A program made the position numbers and the translations under genes. A DNA stretch of 64,000 nt from Rhodospirillaceae bacterium (GTDB lineage Bacteria > Pseudomonadota > Alphaproteobacteria > Rhodospirillales > UBA2165). Below the pieces are notes generated by a model. It was not told the DNA's origin. It saw only the letters and a program-made list of their open reading frames with translations, and ran no database searches. The stretch's first letter is position 1, and each line of letters starts with the position of its first letter. The stretch covers positions 1-64,000 of the forward strand of contig JABIHH010000062.1 of NCBI GenBank assembly GCA_018649725.1. Reading direction: 5' to 3'. Below, piece after piece: positions 35,402 to 45,078 of this stretch.

Positions 35402-35866
35402 ATGTCGAAGTTAAAACTCAACGTAAATGGTGAAACGCATGAAATTAATGCGGATCCGGATACACCACTGATATTTGTCCTCCGTAGTCAGCTAAAATTG
35501 ACCGGTCCCAAATTAGGCTGCGGCCAAGAACAATGCGGCGCGTGTGTTGTTTTAGCCGATGGTGAGGCGACCAATAGCTGCGTCAGGGCCGCTTCAGAGT
35601 TTGAAGGACAGGAGATTGTGACAATTGAAGGTTTGTCGGATGGCGAGAGTTTAAGCCCCGTGCAAGAGGCTTTTCGGGACGAGGGCGCTGCACAATGTGG
35701 CTATTGTACCTCCGGCATCGTTGTCGCGACGACAGCTTTGTTGACTAAAAACACGAAACCTAGCCCTGAAGAAGTCCATGAGGCGCTGCATGATCATCTG
35801 TGTCGCTGTGGCTCGCATCGCCGGGTTTTAACCGCTATTGATCGCTTAATTGGGGAGGGCGCGTAA
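35402..35866 (+). CDS. Molybdenum hydroxylase small (2Fe-2S) subunit, IorA-like
   Basis: A 154-residue electron-transfer subunit with both iron-sulfur domains of the xanthine dehydrogenase family. The plant-ferredoxin-type cluster cysteines are C40, C45, C48 and C60 (GCGQEQCGACVV...NSC). The helical-domain cluster cysteines are C99, C102, C134 and C136 (QCGYCTSG, LCRCGSH). It passes electrons from the molybdenum subunit encoded one base downstream. The two-gene, FAD-less arrangement matches isoquinoline 1-oxidoreductase and related aldehyde oxidoreductases. Confidence 0.93.
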   Translation: MSKLKLNVNGETHEINADPDTPLIFVLRSQLKLTGPKLGCGQEQCGACVVLADGEATNSCVRAASEFEGQEIVTIEGLSDGESLSPVQEAFRDEGAAQCGYCTSGIVVATTALLTKNTKPSPEEVHEALHDHLCRCGSHRRVLTAIDRLIGEGA

Positions 35867-35867
35867 C

Positions 35868-38039
35868 ATGCCCAAAAATCCAAATATAGGCCATCCAAGT
35901 ATTGAAGCGCATCCGGATTTAGATCAATGGATCGAGATTAGCAAAGACGAGCGTATTCTCCTACACACCGGCAAAGTCGATATCGGTCAGCGTATTTCAA
36001 CGGCGCTTGCGCTGATTGTGGCGGAAGAACTCGATGTCGATTATGACCGCATTGATGTGAAGCGCACTGAAACCGATGTTGACCCAAATGAAGGGTTCAC
36101 CGCCGGTAGTATGTCGATGCAGCATTCCGGCAAGGCGCTCCGTATGGCAAGTGCGACGGCCCGGCGGCATATGTTGGCAATCGCTGCCGAGAAACTCGAA
36201 GTTGAGGCCGAGAGTTTGGAGGTTGAAAATGGCCTCATCCAATCCCGGGAAACCAATGCCTCGATCACCTATTGGGAGCTCATGTCAGAGCAAAAATTTG
36301 ATATCCCGGTTGATGAAAGTGTTGCTGTCAAAGCGCCAGAAAATCATACCAAAGTCGGCACGCATGTTCAGCCCAAAGGTATGACGGAAATCGTTAGCGG
36401 CAGGATGGCTTATATTCACGACATGGTTCTGCCCGATATGCTGCACGCTCGTCTGGTACGGCCGCCACATTATCGCGCTGAATTGAAAAGCCTTGATGAT
36501 GGAGTTGTGGCCCGCCTTGCCGAAAGCGATGTGACCATCGTGCGGGATGGCAGTTTTTTGGCCGTGGCGTCAGCAGATGAATATGCGGCCGTGAAGGCCG
36601 CCGAGCGTCTCGCAAATGCCGCCGAGTGGGATTTAAAAGAAGGCTTGCCGACAGCGGAGCTATTCGAGGCCCTAACGTCAAATGAGCGGGTCAGCCTGCC
36701 AATTGCCCCAGGCGGTGCACCGGTCGAGGAACCCGTGCCAGCGCTAGACAACCCGCCCGAAAATGCGGCGGTTACGCTGTCAGCGCGGTTTGAAAAGCCC
36801 TATCACATGCACGGCTCGATCGCGCCATCCGCGGGTTGTGCCATTTATAAATACGATAAGCTCACGGTGTGGACCCATAACCAGGGCGTTTATCCCCTGC
36901 GGGCGGCGATGGCGGAGGCGCTCGATATGGCGATTGGTGATATTCATATTGCTTATTCGCCGGGCTCCGGTTGCTATGGTCATAACGGCGCCGATGATGC
37001 CGCCTTTGATGCGGCGCTGATAGCGCGGGCTATTCCTGGCCAACCGGTTCTGCTGAAATGGACCCGTGACGATGAGCATGCCTGGGAGCCTTATGGCTCG
37101 GCCATGGTCTGTGAATTGCGGGGCTCGCTAGACGCTGATGGCAAGGTGATCGATTGGAGCCATGAGAGTTACGGCGATACCTTTATGGGACGACCGGCAC
37201 CGGGGCGTTCAGGCTCCCCGGCTGAAAAATTGCTGGCGACGCATTTCCTTGAAGATCCTTTACCGTGGCCCATTATGCCGCCAACCATGGGCCCGCATGT
37301 TGGCGTGCACCGCAATTTGGAGCCGCTTTACAATTTTCCTGAGCCACGCTTGGTTAAAAATCTGGTGCGCGGCTTGCCGCTCCGAGCCTCTGCGCTCCGC
37401 ACCCTAGGTGCGTTTGGTAATGTCACGGCGCTGGAATCTTTTGTTGATGAGTTGGCCGAGGCCGGTGGCCTTTCGCCTGTTGAAATTCGCTTAAATCATT
37501 TAGACGATGAAAAAGCAAAAGACGTTATCCGAACCCTTGATGAGAAAATGACCGCAGCCAAAGCCGGTGAAGCCGATGGTCTGGGTGCTGGTATCGCGTT
37601 CTCGAAATACAAAAATGCCGCCGCGTATTGTGCTATCGGCATCGAAGTTGAGGTCAATGATGAGGCCGAAGTTCTCTTGAAGCGAGCCTGGATTGTTGCC
37701 GATGCCGGCGAAGTTGTTGACCCAGATGGTCTGACGGCGCAGCTCGAAGGCGGGCTCATCCAAGCGGCCAGCTGGACCTTGCATGAGCAGGTGACTTTTG
37801 ATGGTGGCGGCGTCACGAGCCGGGACTGGGACAGCTATCCGATCATTCGGTTTAATAATATTCCTGAGGTCGAGACGATATTAATGCATCGCCCGGGTGA
37901 GCCGTTCTTAGGGGCTGGAGAAGCAACCGCCGGACCTACCGGCGGTGCCATTACAAATGCGATCTATAATGCTATTGGCCTGCGCCTCCGCCGGATGCCC
38001 TATGATCCGGACGCCATTCGTTCTGCGGCGATGAACTAG
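35868..38039 (+). CDS. Molybdenum hydroxylase large subunit, IorB-like (xanthine dehydrogenase family)
   Basis: A 723-residue molybdopterin-binding subunit. It probably hydroxylates an N-heterocycle or aldehyde, with water as oxygen source. Supporting motifs are GKVDIGQRISTALALIVAEELDVDYDRI near residue 32, GFTAGSMSMQHSGKALRMA, the AYIHDMVLPDMLHARLVRPPHYRAEL linker, HGSIAPSAGCAIYKYDKLTVWTHNQGVYPLR, and the C-terminal FLGAGEATAGPTGGAITNAIYNAIGLRLRRMPYDP containing the GEA(x) active-site glutamate. The ATG at 35868 follows the small-subunit stop by one base; the frame opens slightly earlier without a better start. No FAD subunit or cytochrome is next to it, so the electron acceptor is unknown. 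Confidence 0.9.
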   Translation: MPKNPNIGHPSIEAHPDLDQWIEISKDERILLHTGKVDIGQRISTALALIVAEELDVDYDRIDVKRTETDVDPNEGFTAGSMSMQHSGKALRMASATARRHMLAIAAEKLEVEAESLEVENGLIQSRETNASITYWELMSEQKFDIPVDESVAVKAPENHTKVGTHVQPKGMTEIVSGRMAYIHDMVLPDMLHARLVRPPHYRAELKSLDDGVVARLAESDVTIVRDGSFLAVASADEYAAVKAAERLANAAEWDLKEGLPTAELFEALTSNERVSLPIAPGGAPVEEPVPALDNPPENAAVTLSARFEKPYHMHGSIAPSAGCAIYKYDKLTVWTHNQGVYPLRAAMAEALDMAIGDIHIAYSPGSGCYGHNGADDAAFDAALIARAIPGQPVLLKWTRDDEHAWEPYGSAMVCELRGSLDADGKVIDWSHESYGDTFMGRPAPGRSGSPAEKLLATHFLEDPLPWPIMPPTMGPHVGVHRNLEPLYNFPEPRLVKNLVRGLPLRASALRTLGAFGNVTALESFVDELAEAGGLSPVEIRLNHLDDEKAKDVIRTLDEKMTAAKAGEADGLGAGIAFSKYKNAAAYCAIGIEVEVNDEAEVLLKRAWIVADAGEVVDPDGLTAQLEGGLIQAASWTLHEQVTFDGGGVTSRDWDSYPIIRFNNIPEVETILMHRPGEPFLGAGEATAGPTGGAITNAIYNAIGLRLRRMPYDPDAIRSAAMN

Positions 38040-39332
38040 CTATCGAAGTATATTTGGCAGCCAGAGTGCTAGGCTCGGTATAAATACGACCAACATCAAG
38101 CGCACAATATCGGCGGCGAAGAAGGGCGCGATCCCTTTGAACATGGCGGAGAGCGGCACTTCGGGCATCATCGATTTGATGACAAATACATTGAGCCCGA
38201 TCGGCGGCGTGATGAGACTGATCTCAACCACCATCACCATAACGATACCAAACCAGATCAAGTCGAAACCCATCGCATCGACCAAAGGCACGAAGATTGG
38301 CACGGTCAGGAAAATCATTGCGAGGCCTTCAATGATGGTTCCCAGCAAAATGTAGATCGCTAAAACTACTAAGATCACATAGATCGGGGCGATCTCGAGC
38401 GACTTAATGAAGTTAACTATGTCGTTTGGCATCTCAGCGATGTTGACGAAGTTGTTGAGGATCAGCGCACCGAAGGCAATGGTGAAAATCATCGCTGATG
38501 TTTCAGCCGCTTCGACCAGACCGTAAAAGAAAATCTTGAGGTCCATCTTCTTGCGCGCAATGGCAAAGAGTAAGGCACCGATAGCACCAATGCCGCCACC
38601 TTCAGTTGGGGTAAAGACGCCAAAAGAAATGCCGCCAATGATGATCAAAAACAGCGCTAAGACAGCCCAAATTTTAGAGAGCGTGTGCCACCGAACGCTC
38701 CAAGATGATTTTGGCGCGCGCGGCGCAAGGTGAGGCCAAAAACGGGCGACGAGCCAAATAACCGTAATATAAAGAAGTATCGTAATGATGCCTGGAATAA
38801 TGCCGGCGATAAAAAGATCTCCGATGCTTTGCTCAGTCAGAATACCATAGACAATAAGCGCGGCTGAGGGGGGAATCAAAATTCCCATCGTGCCACCGGC
38901 GGCGACGGTTCCGGCCGCAAATCCTTCGTTAAAACTATATTTGCGCATCGGTGGGATGGAGACTTTTGCCATGGTAGCAGCAGTTGCGACAGAGGAACCA
39001 GAAATTGAGGCAAACCCGCCACAAGCTGCAACGGTCGCCATAGCTAGCCCACCACGGCGATTGCCGAGCCAGGCTTGGGCTGCTTCATAAATATCTTCGG
39101 CCAAGGCGGCTCTGAACACAAACACGCCCATCAGCACAAAGAGTGGCAGGGTGACGAAATTAGCATTTAAGGCTAGATCGAGAATTTGTTGGCTGACGGA
39201 TTCTAGGGCAGGGCCCATGCCTCGCACATAGGCAAAGCCAACAAAGCCAACAAGCATCATCGAAAATCCGAGGGGGAAGCCTAAAAAGGCAATGACAAGT
39301 AAGGCAGCAAAACCAATCAAGGAGAGTGTCAT
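38040..39332 (-). CDS. TRAP transporter large permease (DctM family), second system
   Basis: A 430-residue DctM-type channel subunit of standard length. Motifs are FLGFPLGFSMMLVGFVGFAYV, the SGSSVATAATMAKVSIPPMRKYSFN loop near residue 112, MGILIPPSAALIVYGILTEQSIGDLFIAGIIPGI and EISLITPPIGLNVFVIKS. Its ATGA start overlaps the small-permease stop. The stop codon (CTA at 38040-38042) abuts the TAG of the molybdenum hydroxylase gene with no base between, so the two transcripts converge without an intergenic terminator. Confidence 0.93.
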   Translation of the reverse strand: MTLSLIGFAALLVIAFLGFPLGFSMMLVGFVGFAYVRGMGPALESVSQQILDLALNANFVTLPLFVLMGVFVFRAALAEDIYEAAQAWLGNRRGGLAMATVAACGGFASISGSSVATAATMAKVSIPPMRKYSFNEGFAAGTVAAGGTMGILIPPSAALIVYGILTEQSIGDLFIAGIIPGIITILLYITVIWLVARFWPHLAPRAPKSSWSVRWHTLSKIWAVLALFLIIIGGISFGVFTPTEGGGIGAIGALLFAIARKKMDLKIFFYGLVEAAETSAMIFTIAFGALILNNFVNIAEMPNDIVNFIKSLEIAPIYVILVVLAIYILLGTIIEGLAMIFLTVPIFVPLVDAMGFDLIWFGIVMVMVVEISLITPPIGLNVFVIKSMMPEVPLSAMFKGIAPFFAADIVRLMLVVFIPSLALWLPNILR

Positions 39333-39985
39333 GTGATATCTCCCTCTTCATGATGGCTTCGGATAGGTGCTTTGTGTTGGTGGATATCCACGGTTACATA
39401 TTTCCAAATCATATAAATCTGAACAATTGCACTAATGGCGCTAAGCCCGCAAAGCACGAATAATATAGGCGCTGTCGGCAGTTCCAAATGGATCGAGATG
39501 TCGTCATTTTCCAGCATATCGATGCCGGTCGACCACATGCGATGGGTGATAAAAATAATCATGCCGGCACTGGCGATAAGCACAATGACTTCGCGAATTC
39601 TTTTAAAACCAGCGCTCATGAAGCTGTCGAACAGCTCGACGGTAATATGGGCACGCTTCACGGTTACCAGCGGCAGGGCTGAAAAAATTGTCAGACCTAA
39701 TAGAAATTCAATGATTTCAACGCCGCCCGGAATTGGGCTGTTAAAGGCATAGCGACCGGTGACATCGATGATTGTTACTGCAGCAATACCAAGCATGAAA
39801 GTACCAGCGATGGCCGTTAGAATACGGACCGGCCAGCGAAATAGACCGGCAACGGATTCTGGGATTAAGTAATCTTCGGCGAGGGCGCGATCCAGTGGAT
39901 TATTCGAATCGACGTCCGAATGGGCGGTGCCGTCACTCTCCGGATTTTCGGAGGTAATGGCACCTGCTGATTCAGTGTTACTCAT
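39329..39985 (-). CDS. TRAP transporter small permease (DctQ family), second system
   Basis: A 218-residue protein with a hydrophilic acidic N-terminal extension of about 45 residues before four helices. The DctQ signature NSPIPGGVEIIEFLLGLTIFSALPLVTVKRAHITVELF is in the middle. The long N-terminal tail (ESAGAITSENPESDGTAHSDVDSNN) is unusual for the family. It overlaps the large permease gene by four bases and lies 21 bases after the binding-protein gene. Confidence 0.88.
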   Translation of the reverse strand: MSNTESAGAITSENPESDGTAHSDVDSNNPLDRALAEDYLIPESVAGLFRWPVRILTAIAGTFMLGIAAVTIIDVTGRYAFNSPIPGGVEIIEFLLGLTIFSALPLVTVKRAHITVELFDSFMSAGFKRIREVIVLIASAGMIIFITHRMWSTGIDMLENDDISIHLELPTAPILFVLCGLSAISAIVQIYMIWKYVTVDIHQHKAPIRSHHEEGDIT

Positions 39986-40006
39986 GATGAAAGGTGTCGA
40001 GCACCC

Positions 40007-41029
40007 TTATTTTAGTTGAGAATTGAAATAAGCCATCGCTGCCTTAGCATCGACGCCTTTAGCACTGGCTTTTTGCAGCCACTCTGCTTTGGCTTTCGCT
40101 GCAAATTTCTTGATTGGCTCCATGAGAGCCGGCCCTGCTTGAATAACTTTACCACCGGCTTTTTGCAAAGCCGCCAAATTTTTAGCAGCTATTTTATCAC
40201 CGATACCCAAATATTTAGAGACATGCATACCAGATACCGTATTAATTTGCTGGCGCTGTTGTTTGGTTAGACCATCCCATTTCTTTCCGTTAATCAACAA
40301 AGAAAACGACGTATTGGTCAACCCGCCGGGAATAACAGTTGTATATTTAATATATGGCATGATGCGGAAGGCACCTAAGCCATGGGCCGGGACAGCAACG
40401 CCGTCAACGACACCTTTAGAAACCAGACCGAAAATCTTAGAAGGTCCCGACGCGACAGGAACAGCGCCAAATTCCTTGAGAATTCGGGTTGTTATGCCAG
40501 GCGCTGCGCGAAGTTTAAAACCTTTTAGATCAGCGATGCTATTGATGGGTTTCTTCCCACTATGAATGACGTTTGGCGATAGGACAAAAGATCCGACTAA
40601 CTTCGTGCCTTTGTATTCATTGGCTTTTTTGAAGAATTTTTCATGGGTGTTCCAAAGTGCTATCGAGGTTTTTAACGCGCCAGGTGAGCCCAGCGGCAAT
40701 TGGGAAATAGTTGGCAAATGAATTCGTTTTGGCTGAAATATATTCGCCATCAGCACAACATCTGCCAAACCTTTTGTCACAGTCTGCCAGTTTTTAGGAG
40801 GTGGGCCGACTTTGGTCGCAGAAAGCTTTGGCGTAACCGAGCCGTTGGTTGCCTTAGTGACATCCTTGATCCAAGGCAAAGTAACACCGACTTGGAAGGG
40901 GTGTTTTGGCGGTAGATAATTGTTAATCAATAACTCCGCGGATTGAACAGGCTGAGAACTCATCAGGCTTGCAGCTACAAAGGAACCGGCAAGCGCGGTC
41001 GATATTACAATTTTTGAATATTTAGACAT
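40007..41029 (-). CDS. TRAP transporter periplasmic substrate-binding protein (DctP family), second system
   Basis: A 340-residue solute-binding protein with a signal peptide (residues 1-31, ISTALAGSFVAASLMSSQPVQSA). R174 in LKGFKLRAAPGITTRIL is the expected carboxylate-binding arginine. It is distinct from the 8287 protein. Its leader contains the AAATGGGGAA element related to 1622-1641. The adjacent Mo-hydroxylase and nitronate monooxygenase do not show an operon link, since they are on other strands or units. The substrate is unknown. Confidence 0.9.
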   Translation of the reverse strand: MSKYSKIVISTALAGSFVAASLMSSQPVQSAELLINNYLPPKHPFQVGVTLPWIKDVTKATNGSVTPKLSATKVGPPPKNWQTVTKGLADVVLMANIFQPKRIHLPTISQLPLGSPGALKTSIALWNTHEKFFKKANEYKGTKLVGSFVLSPNVIHSGKKPINSIADLKGFKLRAAPGITTRILKEFGAVPVASGPSKIFGLVSKGVVDGVAVPAHGLGAFRIMPYIKYTTVIPGGLTNTSFSLLINGKKWDGLTKQQRQQINTVSGMHVSKYLGIGDKIAAKNLAALQKAGGKVIQAGPALMEPIKKFAAKAKAEWLQKASAKGVDAKAAMAYFNSQLK

Positions 41030-41130
41030 AACTTAATTCCCCATTTTAGTTTGTTTTAAATATTGGCGTCAAAATGCGCGAAAGCGCGCCGTGTGGCTAC
41101 CAACGAAACCGTGATGTAACGAATTTGTGA

Positions 41131-41592
41131 TCACGGTTTGGTGACGTTCCAAACTTCACGAACATCCGTGCCGGCGGCTTTAAATGTCACGGCGATCGGA
41201 CACCATTCAGACAGGCCTTCTTTCATCTGGGCCAGTTGCTCATCTGTGGCGGGTGTTGTGATGTTGACCGTCGTGGTTGCGGTGACAAACGGCAGGGCGA
41301 CAGTTTCCTGCATCATCAAGCCCCGGCGATCCATCTCGACTTCCATTTCGAGATCAAGTGCGACAACCTCAGTACCTGCTTTACCAGCAAGTTTGTGGAT
41401 TGTTGAGCTCGTGCAGCCCATAAAACCAGCGAGATAGGCTTGGATCGGCGACATGCCCAATCCGGTGCCGCGCGGCTCCGGGTGATCCATGATCAACTCA
41501 TCATCGCCCGCAATAACATCTGTCCGCGCATGGTTGGGACAAGACGCTTGGAACTTCAGTTTGGCTACTTCGACTGTATGTGCATCAGCCAT
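41131..41592 (-). CDS. OsmC/Ohr family peroxidase-like protein
   Basis: A 153-residue OsmC-family protein that reduces organic hydroperoxides through two cysteines: C60 in GFMGCTSSTI and C131 in EWCPIAV, the canonical pair. A regular OsmC length and fold are evident. The selenocysteine variant known in the family is not used here. It is divergent from the Gfo/Idh gene and has the AAATGGGGAT leader variant. Confidence 0.88.
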   Translation of the reverse strand: MADAHTVEVAKLKFQASCPNHARTDVIAGDDELIMDHPEPRGTGLGMSPIQAYLAGFMGCTSSTIHKLAGKAGTEVVALDLEMEVEMDRRGLMMQETVALPFVTATTTVNITTPATDEQLAQMKEGLSEWCPIAVTFKAAGTDVREVWNVTKP

Positions 41593-41783
41593 AATATTTA
41601 ATCCCCATTTAATTGATTATATAAATGCTCTGCAAAATAGGAGATTTTCGGATTAGCTAAAACTAACGTTCGCGTGAGGTCCTAAAGATGGCCAATCAGG
41701 CGCATAATTCATTGAAAAACCACCCCTGCCGTTCCATTATTTATTACCTGTGGATGGTCAGTTGTTCTGTTAAGATCGGCCAA

Positions 41784-41805
41784 TGAACGACCAGTGAACA
41801 ACCAG
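41784..41805 (+). repeat. Tandem 11-base direct repeat upstream of the Gfo/Idh gene
   Basis: TGAACGACCAG (41784-41794) is followed directly by TGAACAACCAG (41795-41805), differing at one base, 11 bases before the ATG at 41817. This could be a regulator half-site pair or slippage. The rest of the 224-base divergent region 41593-41816 shows nothing else recognisable. Confidence 0.5.
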
Positions 41806-41816
41806 CGGACCAAATC

Positions 41817-42761
41817 ATGAAAATTTGCATTGCCGGCGCGACCGGAGCCTTTGGAACTAAACATCTAGACGCGGTTGCCGCGATTGAAGGTGTCGACGTC
41901 ATCTCGGTGGTGGATGTTGTTGAAGACCGGCTGCAAGAGGTCGCGGAAAATCGCGGCATTGCCCATTGGACAACAGATCTTGCAGAAAGCCTGGCGCGCT
42001 CTGACGTTGAGGCAGTGATCCTCGCAACACCAACTCAGCTCCATACCGAGCAAGCGATCCAATGTCTTGAGGCCGGTAAACATGTGCTGGTGGAAATCCC
42101 GATGGCCGATACCTTGGCAGACGCTACGCGACTGGTTGAGGTTCAAAAGAACACCGGCCTGGTTGCGATGGCGGGTCACGTGCGGCGTTTTAATCCGAGT
42201 CATCAATGGATCCATAATCGGATCAAGGCAGGCGAGCTTACGCTCCAACATTTGGATGTGCAGACTTTTTTCTTTCGGCGTAGCAATCTCAATGCCCTGG
42301 GCGAGCCCAGGAGTTGGACTGACCATCTATTGTGGCATCACGCCTGTCATACGGTTGATCTGTTTCAGTATCAAACCGGAGCCACAGCGGAGGAGGCCTT
42401 CGCGCTACAAGGACCCAGCCATCCCGAGCTCGGTATTGCGATGGATATGAATATCGGCTTGAAGGCCCCCTCAGGTGCACTTTGCAGTCTGTCGTTATCG
42501 TTCAATAATGATGGGCCGCTGGGTACTTTTTTCCGCTACATTTGTGACAATGGCACTTATGTCGCGAGCTATGATGATCTTGAAGACGGCAATGGTGAGG
42601 CAATCGATCTTTCAGGTGTCGCGTCTTCTTTAAACGGCGTCGAGCTTGAGGACCGTGAATTTTTTAACGCCATCGCCGAAGGCCGCGAGCCAAACGGGAG
42701 CGTGCAGCAATGTCTGCCCGCAATGGTGACGCTGGACCGGCTGGAGCGCTGTTTCACCTGA
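41817..42761 (+). CDS. Gfo/Idh/MocA family oxidoreductase
   Basis: A 314-residue NAD(P)-dependent dehydrogenase. The Rossmann motif AGATGAFGTKHLDAVA at residues 5-20 is followed by EAVILATPTQLHTEQAIQCLEAGKHVLVEIPMA, the classical E-x-P (here EIP, where KP is usual), then GHVRRFNPSHQWIHNRI and DHLLWHHACHTVDLF in the C-terminal domain. Family members act on sugars, inositols or aromatic acids such as 4-carboxy-2-hydroxymuconate semialdehyde; the hydroxymuconate dehydrogenase type (LigC-like) is possible. The replacement of the usual EKP lysine by isoleucine is a noteworthy change. It is upstream of the rdhA pair after a 118-base gap. Confidence 0.85.
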   Translation: MKICIAGATGAFGTKHLDAVAAIEGVDVISVVDVVEDRLQEVAENRGIAHWTTDLAESLARSDVEAVILATPTQLHTEQAIQCLEAGKHVLVEIPMADTLADATRLVEVQKNTGLVAMAGHVRRFNPSHQWIHNRIKAGELTLQHLDVQTFFFRRSNLNALGEPRSWTDHLLWHHACHTVDLFQYQTGATAEEAFALQGPSHPELGIAMDMNIGLKAPSGALCSLSLSFNNDGPLGTFFRYICDNGTYVASYDDLEDGNGEAIDLSGVASSLNGVELEDREFFNAIAEGREPNGSVQQCLPAMVTLDRLERCFT

Positions 42762-42879
42762 CGAAAAGCTGCGTTTCAGTATTATATCATTGCCCCATGT
42801 TGCTTTATGAATTCTAATAGTTCGTAGACAAAACAATATTCGATGGTGGTAAAATCATCGAACTTCGGGAGCAGGTTAT

Positions 42880-45078
42880 ATGATTTTCTTTTCACGCAAG
42901 AAACGGCCTTTTGAGCTAGGACCCTATCCGCTGGAGCGGCTGCCGCACGATCGCTCGATCCTGGCGCTCGAAACAGCCCGGCCAAAAACCATCCGGCCGG
43001 CACCCAAAGATAATTCAAACGCCAACACTTTTTCCAAGGCACTGGATAAATATCAGGGCATGTACCGTGAACTCGGTGTTGTTGATCCACGTCCCAACAA
43101 AGCGCCGGTGCCCGATGATCTAGCGCTTCGGACCAAGGACGTCAAAGGGGCAGCATACTTTTTGGATGCCGCTCAGGTTGGTGTCTGTGAGATGGTGGAA
43201 ACGGCATGGTATGAAGGCGCTACCGTCCTCCAGCACGATCATGCCATTGTCATCATGGTGCGCCCCGGCCGGACACCTGAGAAAGACAATATTGCGCATG
43301 ACTGGATCAAAGGGCATGAGATTGCTGCCGCTGAATTAAGGGCCTTTGAAATAGCCATTGCAGTCGCAGAGCATATTCAATGGATGGGCTATGAGTCAAA
43401 AGCGCATGATCACCAGACTGGTGATGTCGATATTAATCGCCTATCGGTCATGGCCGGGCTGACGGTTCGCGATGACAAGAAGCTGGTTAATCCTTATCTC
43501 GACGAAGAATATGCCATTGCTGCTGTGACCACGGATTATCTGATCAACGTCGATGAGCCGCTTAGCGCAGATGCTAAAAACGGCAAAGGGCTCGGCTATT
43601 GGCTCGGGCTCGGCAGTGCGTTTCCTGGGATTGAGTGGAACCGACGCGAAAAGCGGGCGACCCATCTCAGTGCCTATCCGATGGAACAGGTAAAACGCGT
43701 TGATCGCCCGACAACATTGATTATTGATGACGAAGTACCGCAAGTGCCAAAACGGGCTGATTTTTTTGTCCGCTCGGAGCACGGTGATCTTGGCGAAAAA
43801 TCACGCGTTGAACGGGGACGCTTTTCGTTTAAAAACCCGTTTGCTCAAGCGATGGTCAGCCTGATCAGGCGGATGGTGCCTGAGCAAGACGGCGATGTCG
43901 CTGCCACAACGCCTGCCGAATGCAGTGATCCGGTAGCGAACGCCAAGGCTCTCAAATCAATGTCTTATCTGCTGGGCGCGGAGATGACTGGAATTTGCGA
44001 AGTGCCGCGCTATGTCTGGTATTCCCACCGCAAAGACGGTGCGCCTATTCCCTACAATCATAAATATGCCGTCGTCATGCTGATTGACCAGGGCTTTGAG
44101 ACCATGGAAGGGGCTTCCGGTGATGACTTTATTTCTGGTGCCCAATCGATGCGGGCGTATATGCGGGGCGCTGAAATTACCGGCGTGATGGCTGAGCATC
44201 TGCGGGCTATCGGCTTTCCGGCGCGCCCCCAAACCAATGCTGATTCAGATGTTATCCATCCACCGCTCGTCATATTGTCGGGGCTCGGCGAATTGTCGAG
44301 AATTGGCGAGGTTGCGCTTAACCCGTTTATCGGGCCCAGACTTAAGACCGTCGTGATGACCACTGATATGCCGCTGGAAGTTGATAAGCCGATCGATTTT
44401 GGTCTGCAGAATTTCTGCTCCAATTGTTGGAAATGTGCCCGCGAATGTCCGTGCGATTCAATATCGTGGGGCGACAAGGTCATGTTTAATGGCTACGAGA
44501 TGTGGAAGCCGGATGTTGAACGTTGCACCCGCTACCGGTTGACCAATCCCAAAGGCTTGGCTTGCGGACGCTGTATGAAAACCTGCCCGCTCAACAAAGT
44601 CGTGACTTGGGAAGGCCCGCTAATGACCCGCATCGCCTCCTGGTTTGGCGTCAATGTGCGTTTTATGAAACCAATCCTCGTGCCGATTGCCGTTTGGGCA
44701 GATGATTGGTTGGGTAATGGTATCCGCAATCCGCTCAAAAAATGGTGGCTTGATCTGGAGATTGTCGATGGTCATGCGATTGAGCCGCGAAAAGGGGTCA
44801 ATCAGCGGGATCTCAATCTTGACCACAAGATCGATCCGGCTGAACAGAAAATGGCCTATTACAATGCGAGCGATATGCCGCCACCAAATTCCGGCGAAAC
44901 AATCCAACTTGATCGCAAGGCCGGCCTAAAAGCAAAAGAGCTTTTGGAAACACCTGCCGAAGCAAGCGCCAGGGTTGCCGCCGGCGGTGCCATGCCGGAT
45001 CACTATAAACCAACGCCGCTGCTTGATGTCGCGGTGGGCAAAGCAGAAGAGTCCAATAGCATTTGGGATAAGAAATAA
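42880..45078 (+). CDS. rdhA: Reductive dehalogenase-like protein with internal duplication
   Basis: A 732-residue cobalamin/iron-sulfur protein of the RdhA family. The C-terminal half carries the corrinoid-binding fold, then the two ferredoxin-type clusters: C513, C516, C519 and C523 (CSNCWKCARECP), and C562, C565 and C569 with C549 (CGRCMKTCP). The N-terminal half (about residues 45-280) repeats the same fold in degenerate form. Compare AAYFLDAAQVGVCEMVETAWY with MSYLLGAEMTGICEVPRYVWY, and TTDYLINVDEPL with TTDMPLEVDKPI. This two-lobed plan is as described for the catabolic Nitratireductor NpRdhA. There is no Tat signal and no RdhB anchor, so it is probably cytoplasmic. Its catalytic activity is not proven. 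Confidence 0.85.
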   Translation: MIFFSRKKRPFELGPYPLERLPHDRSILALETARPKTIRPAPKDNSNANTFSKALDKYQGMYRELGVVDPRPNKAPVPDDLALRTKDVKGAAYFLDAAQVGVCEMVETAWYEGATVLQHDHAIVIMVRPGRTPEKDNIAHDWIKGHEIAAAELRAFEIAIAVAEHIQWMGYESKAHDHQTGDVDINRLSVMAGLTVRDDKKLVNPYLDEEYAIAAVTTDYLINVDEPLSADAKNGKGLGYWLGLGSAFPGIEWNRREKRATHLSAYPMEQVKRVDRPTTLIIDDEVPQVPKRADFFVRSEHGDLGEKSRVERGRFSFKNPFAQAMVSLIRRMVPEQDGDVAATTPAECSDPVANAKALKSMSYLLGAEMTGICEVPRYVWYSHRKDGAPIPYNHKYAVVMLIDQGFETMEGASGDDFISGAQSMRAYMRGAEITGVMAEHLRAIGFPARPQTNADSDVIHPPLVILSGLGELSRIGEVALNPFIGPRLKTVVMTTDMPLEVDKPIDFGLQNFCSNCWKCARECPCDSISWGDKVMFNGYEMWKPDVERCTRYRLTNPKGLACGRCMKTCPLNKVVTWEGPLMTRIASWFGVNVRFMKPILVPIAVWADDWLGNGIRNPLKKWWLDLEIVDGHAIEPRKGVNQRDLNLDHKIDPAEQKMAYYNASDMPPPNSGETIQLDRKAGLKAKELLETPAEASARVAAGGAMPDHYKPTPLLDVAVGKAEESNSIWDKK

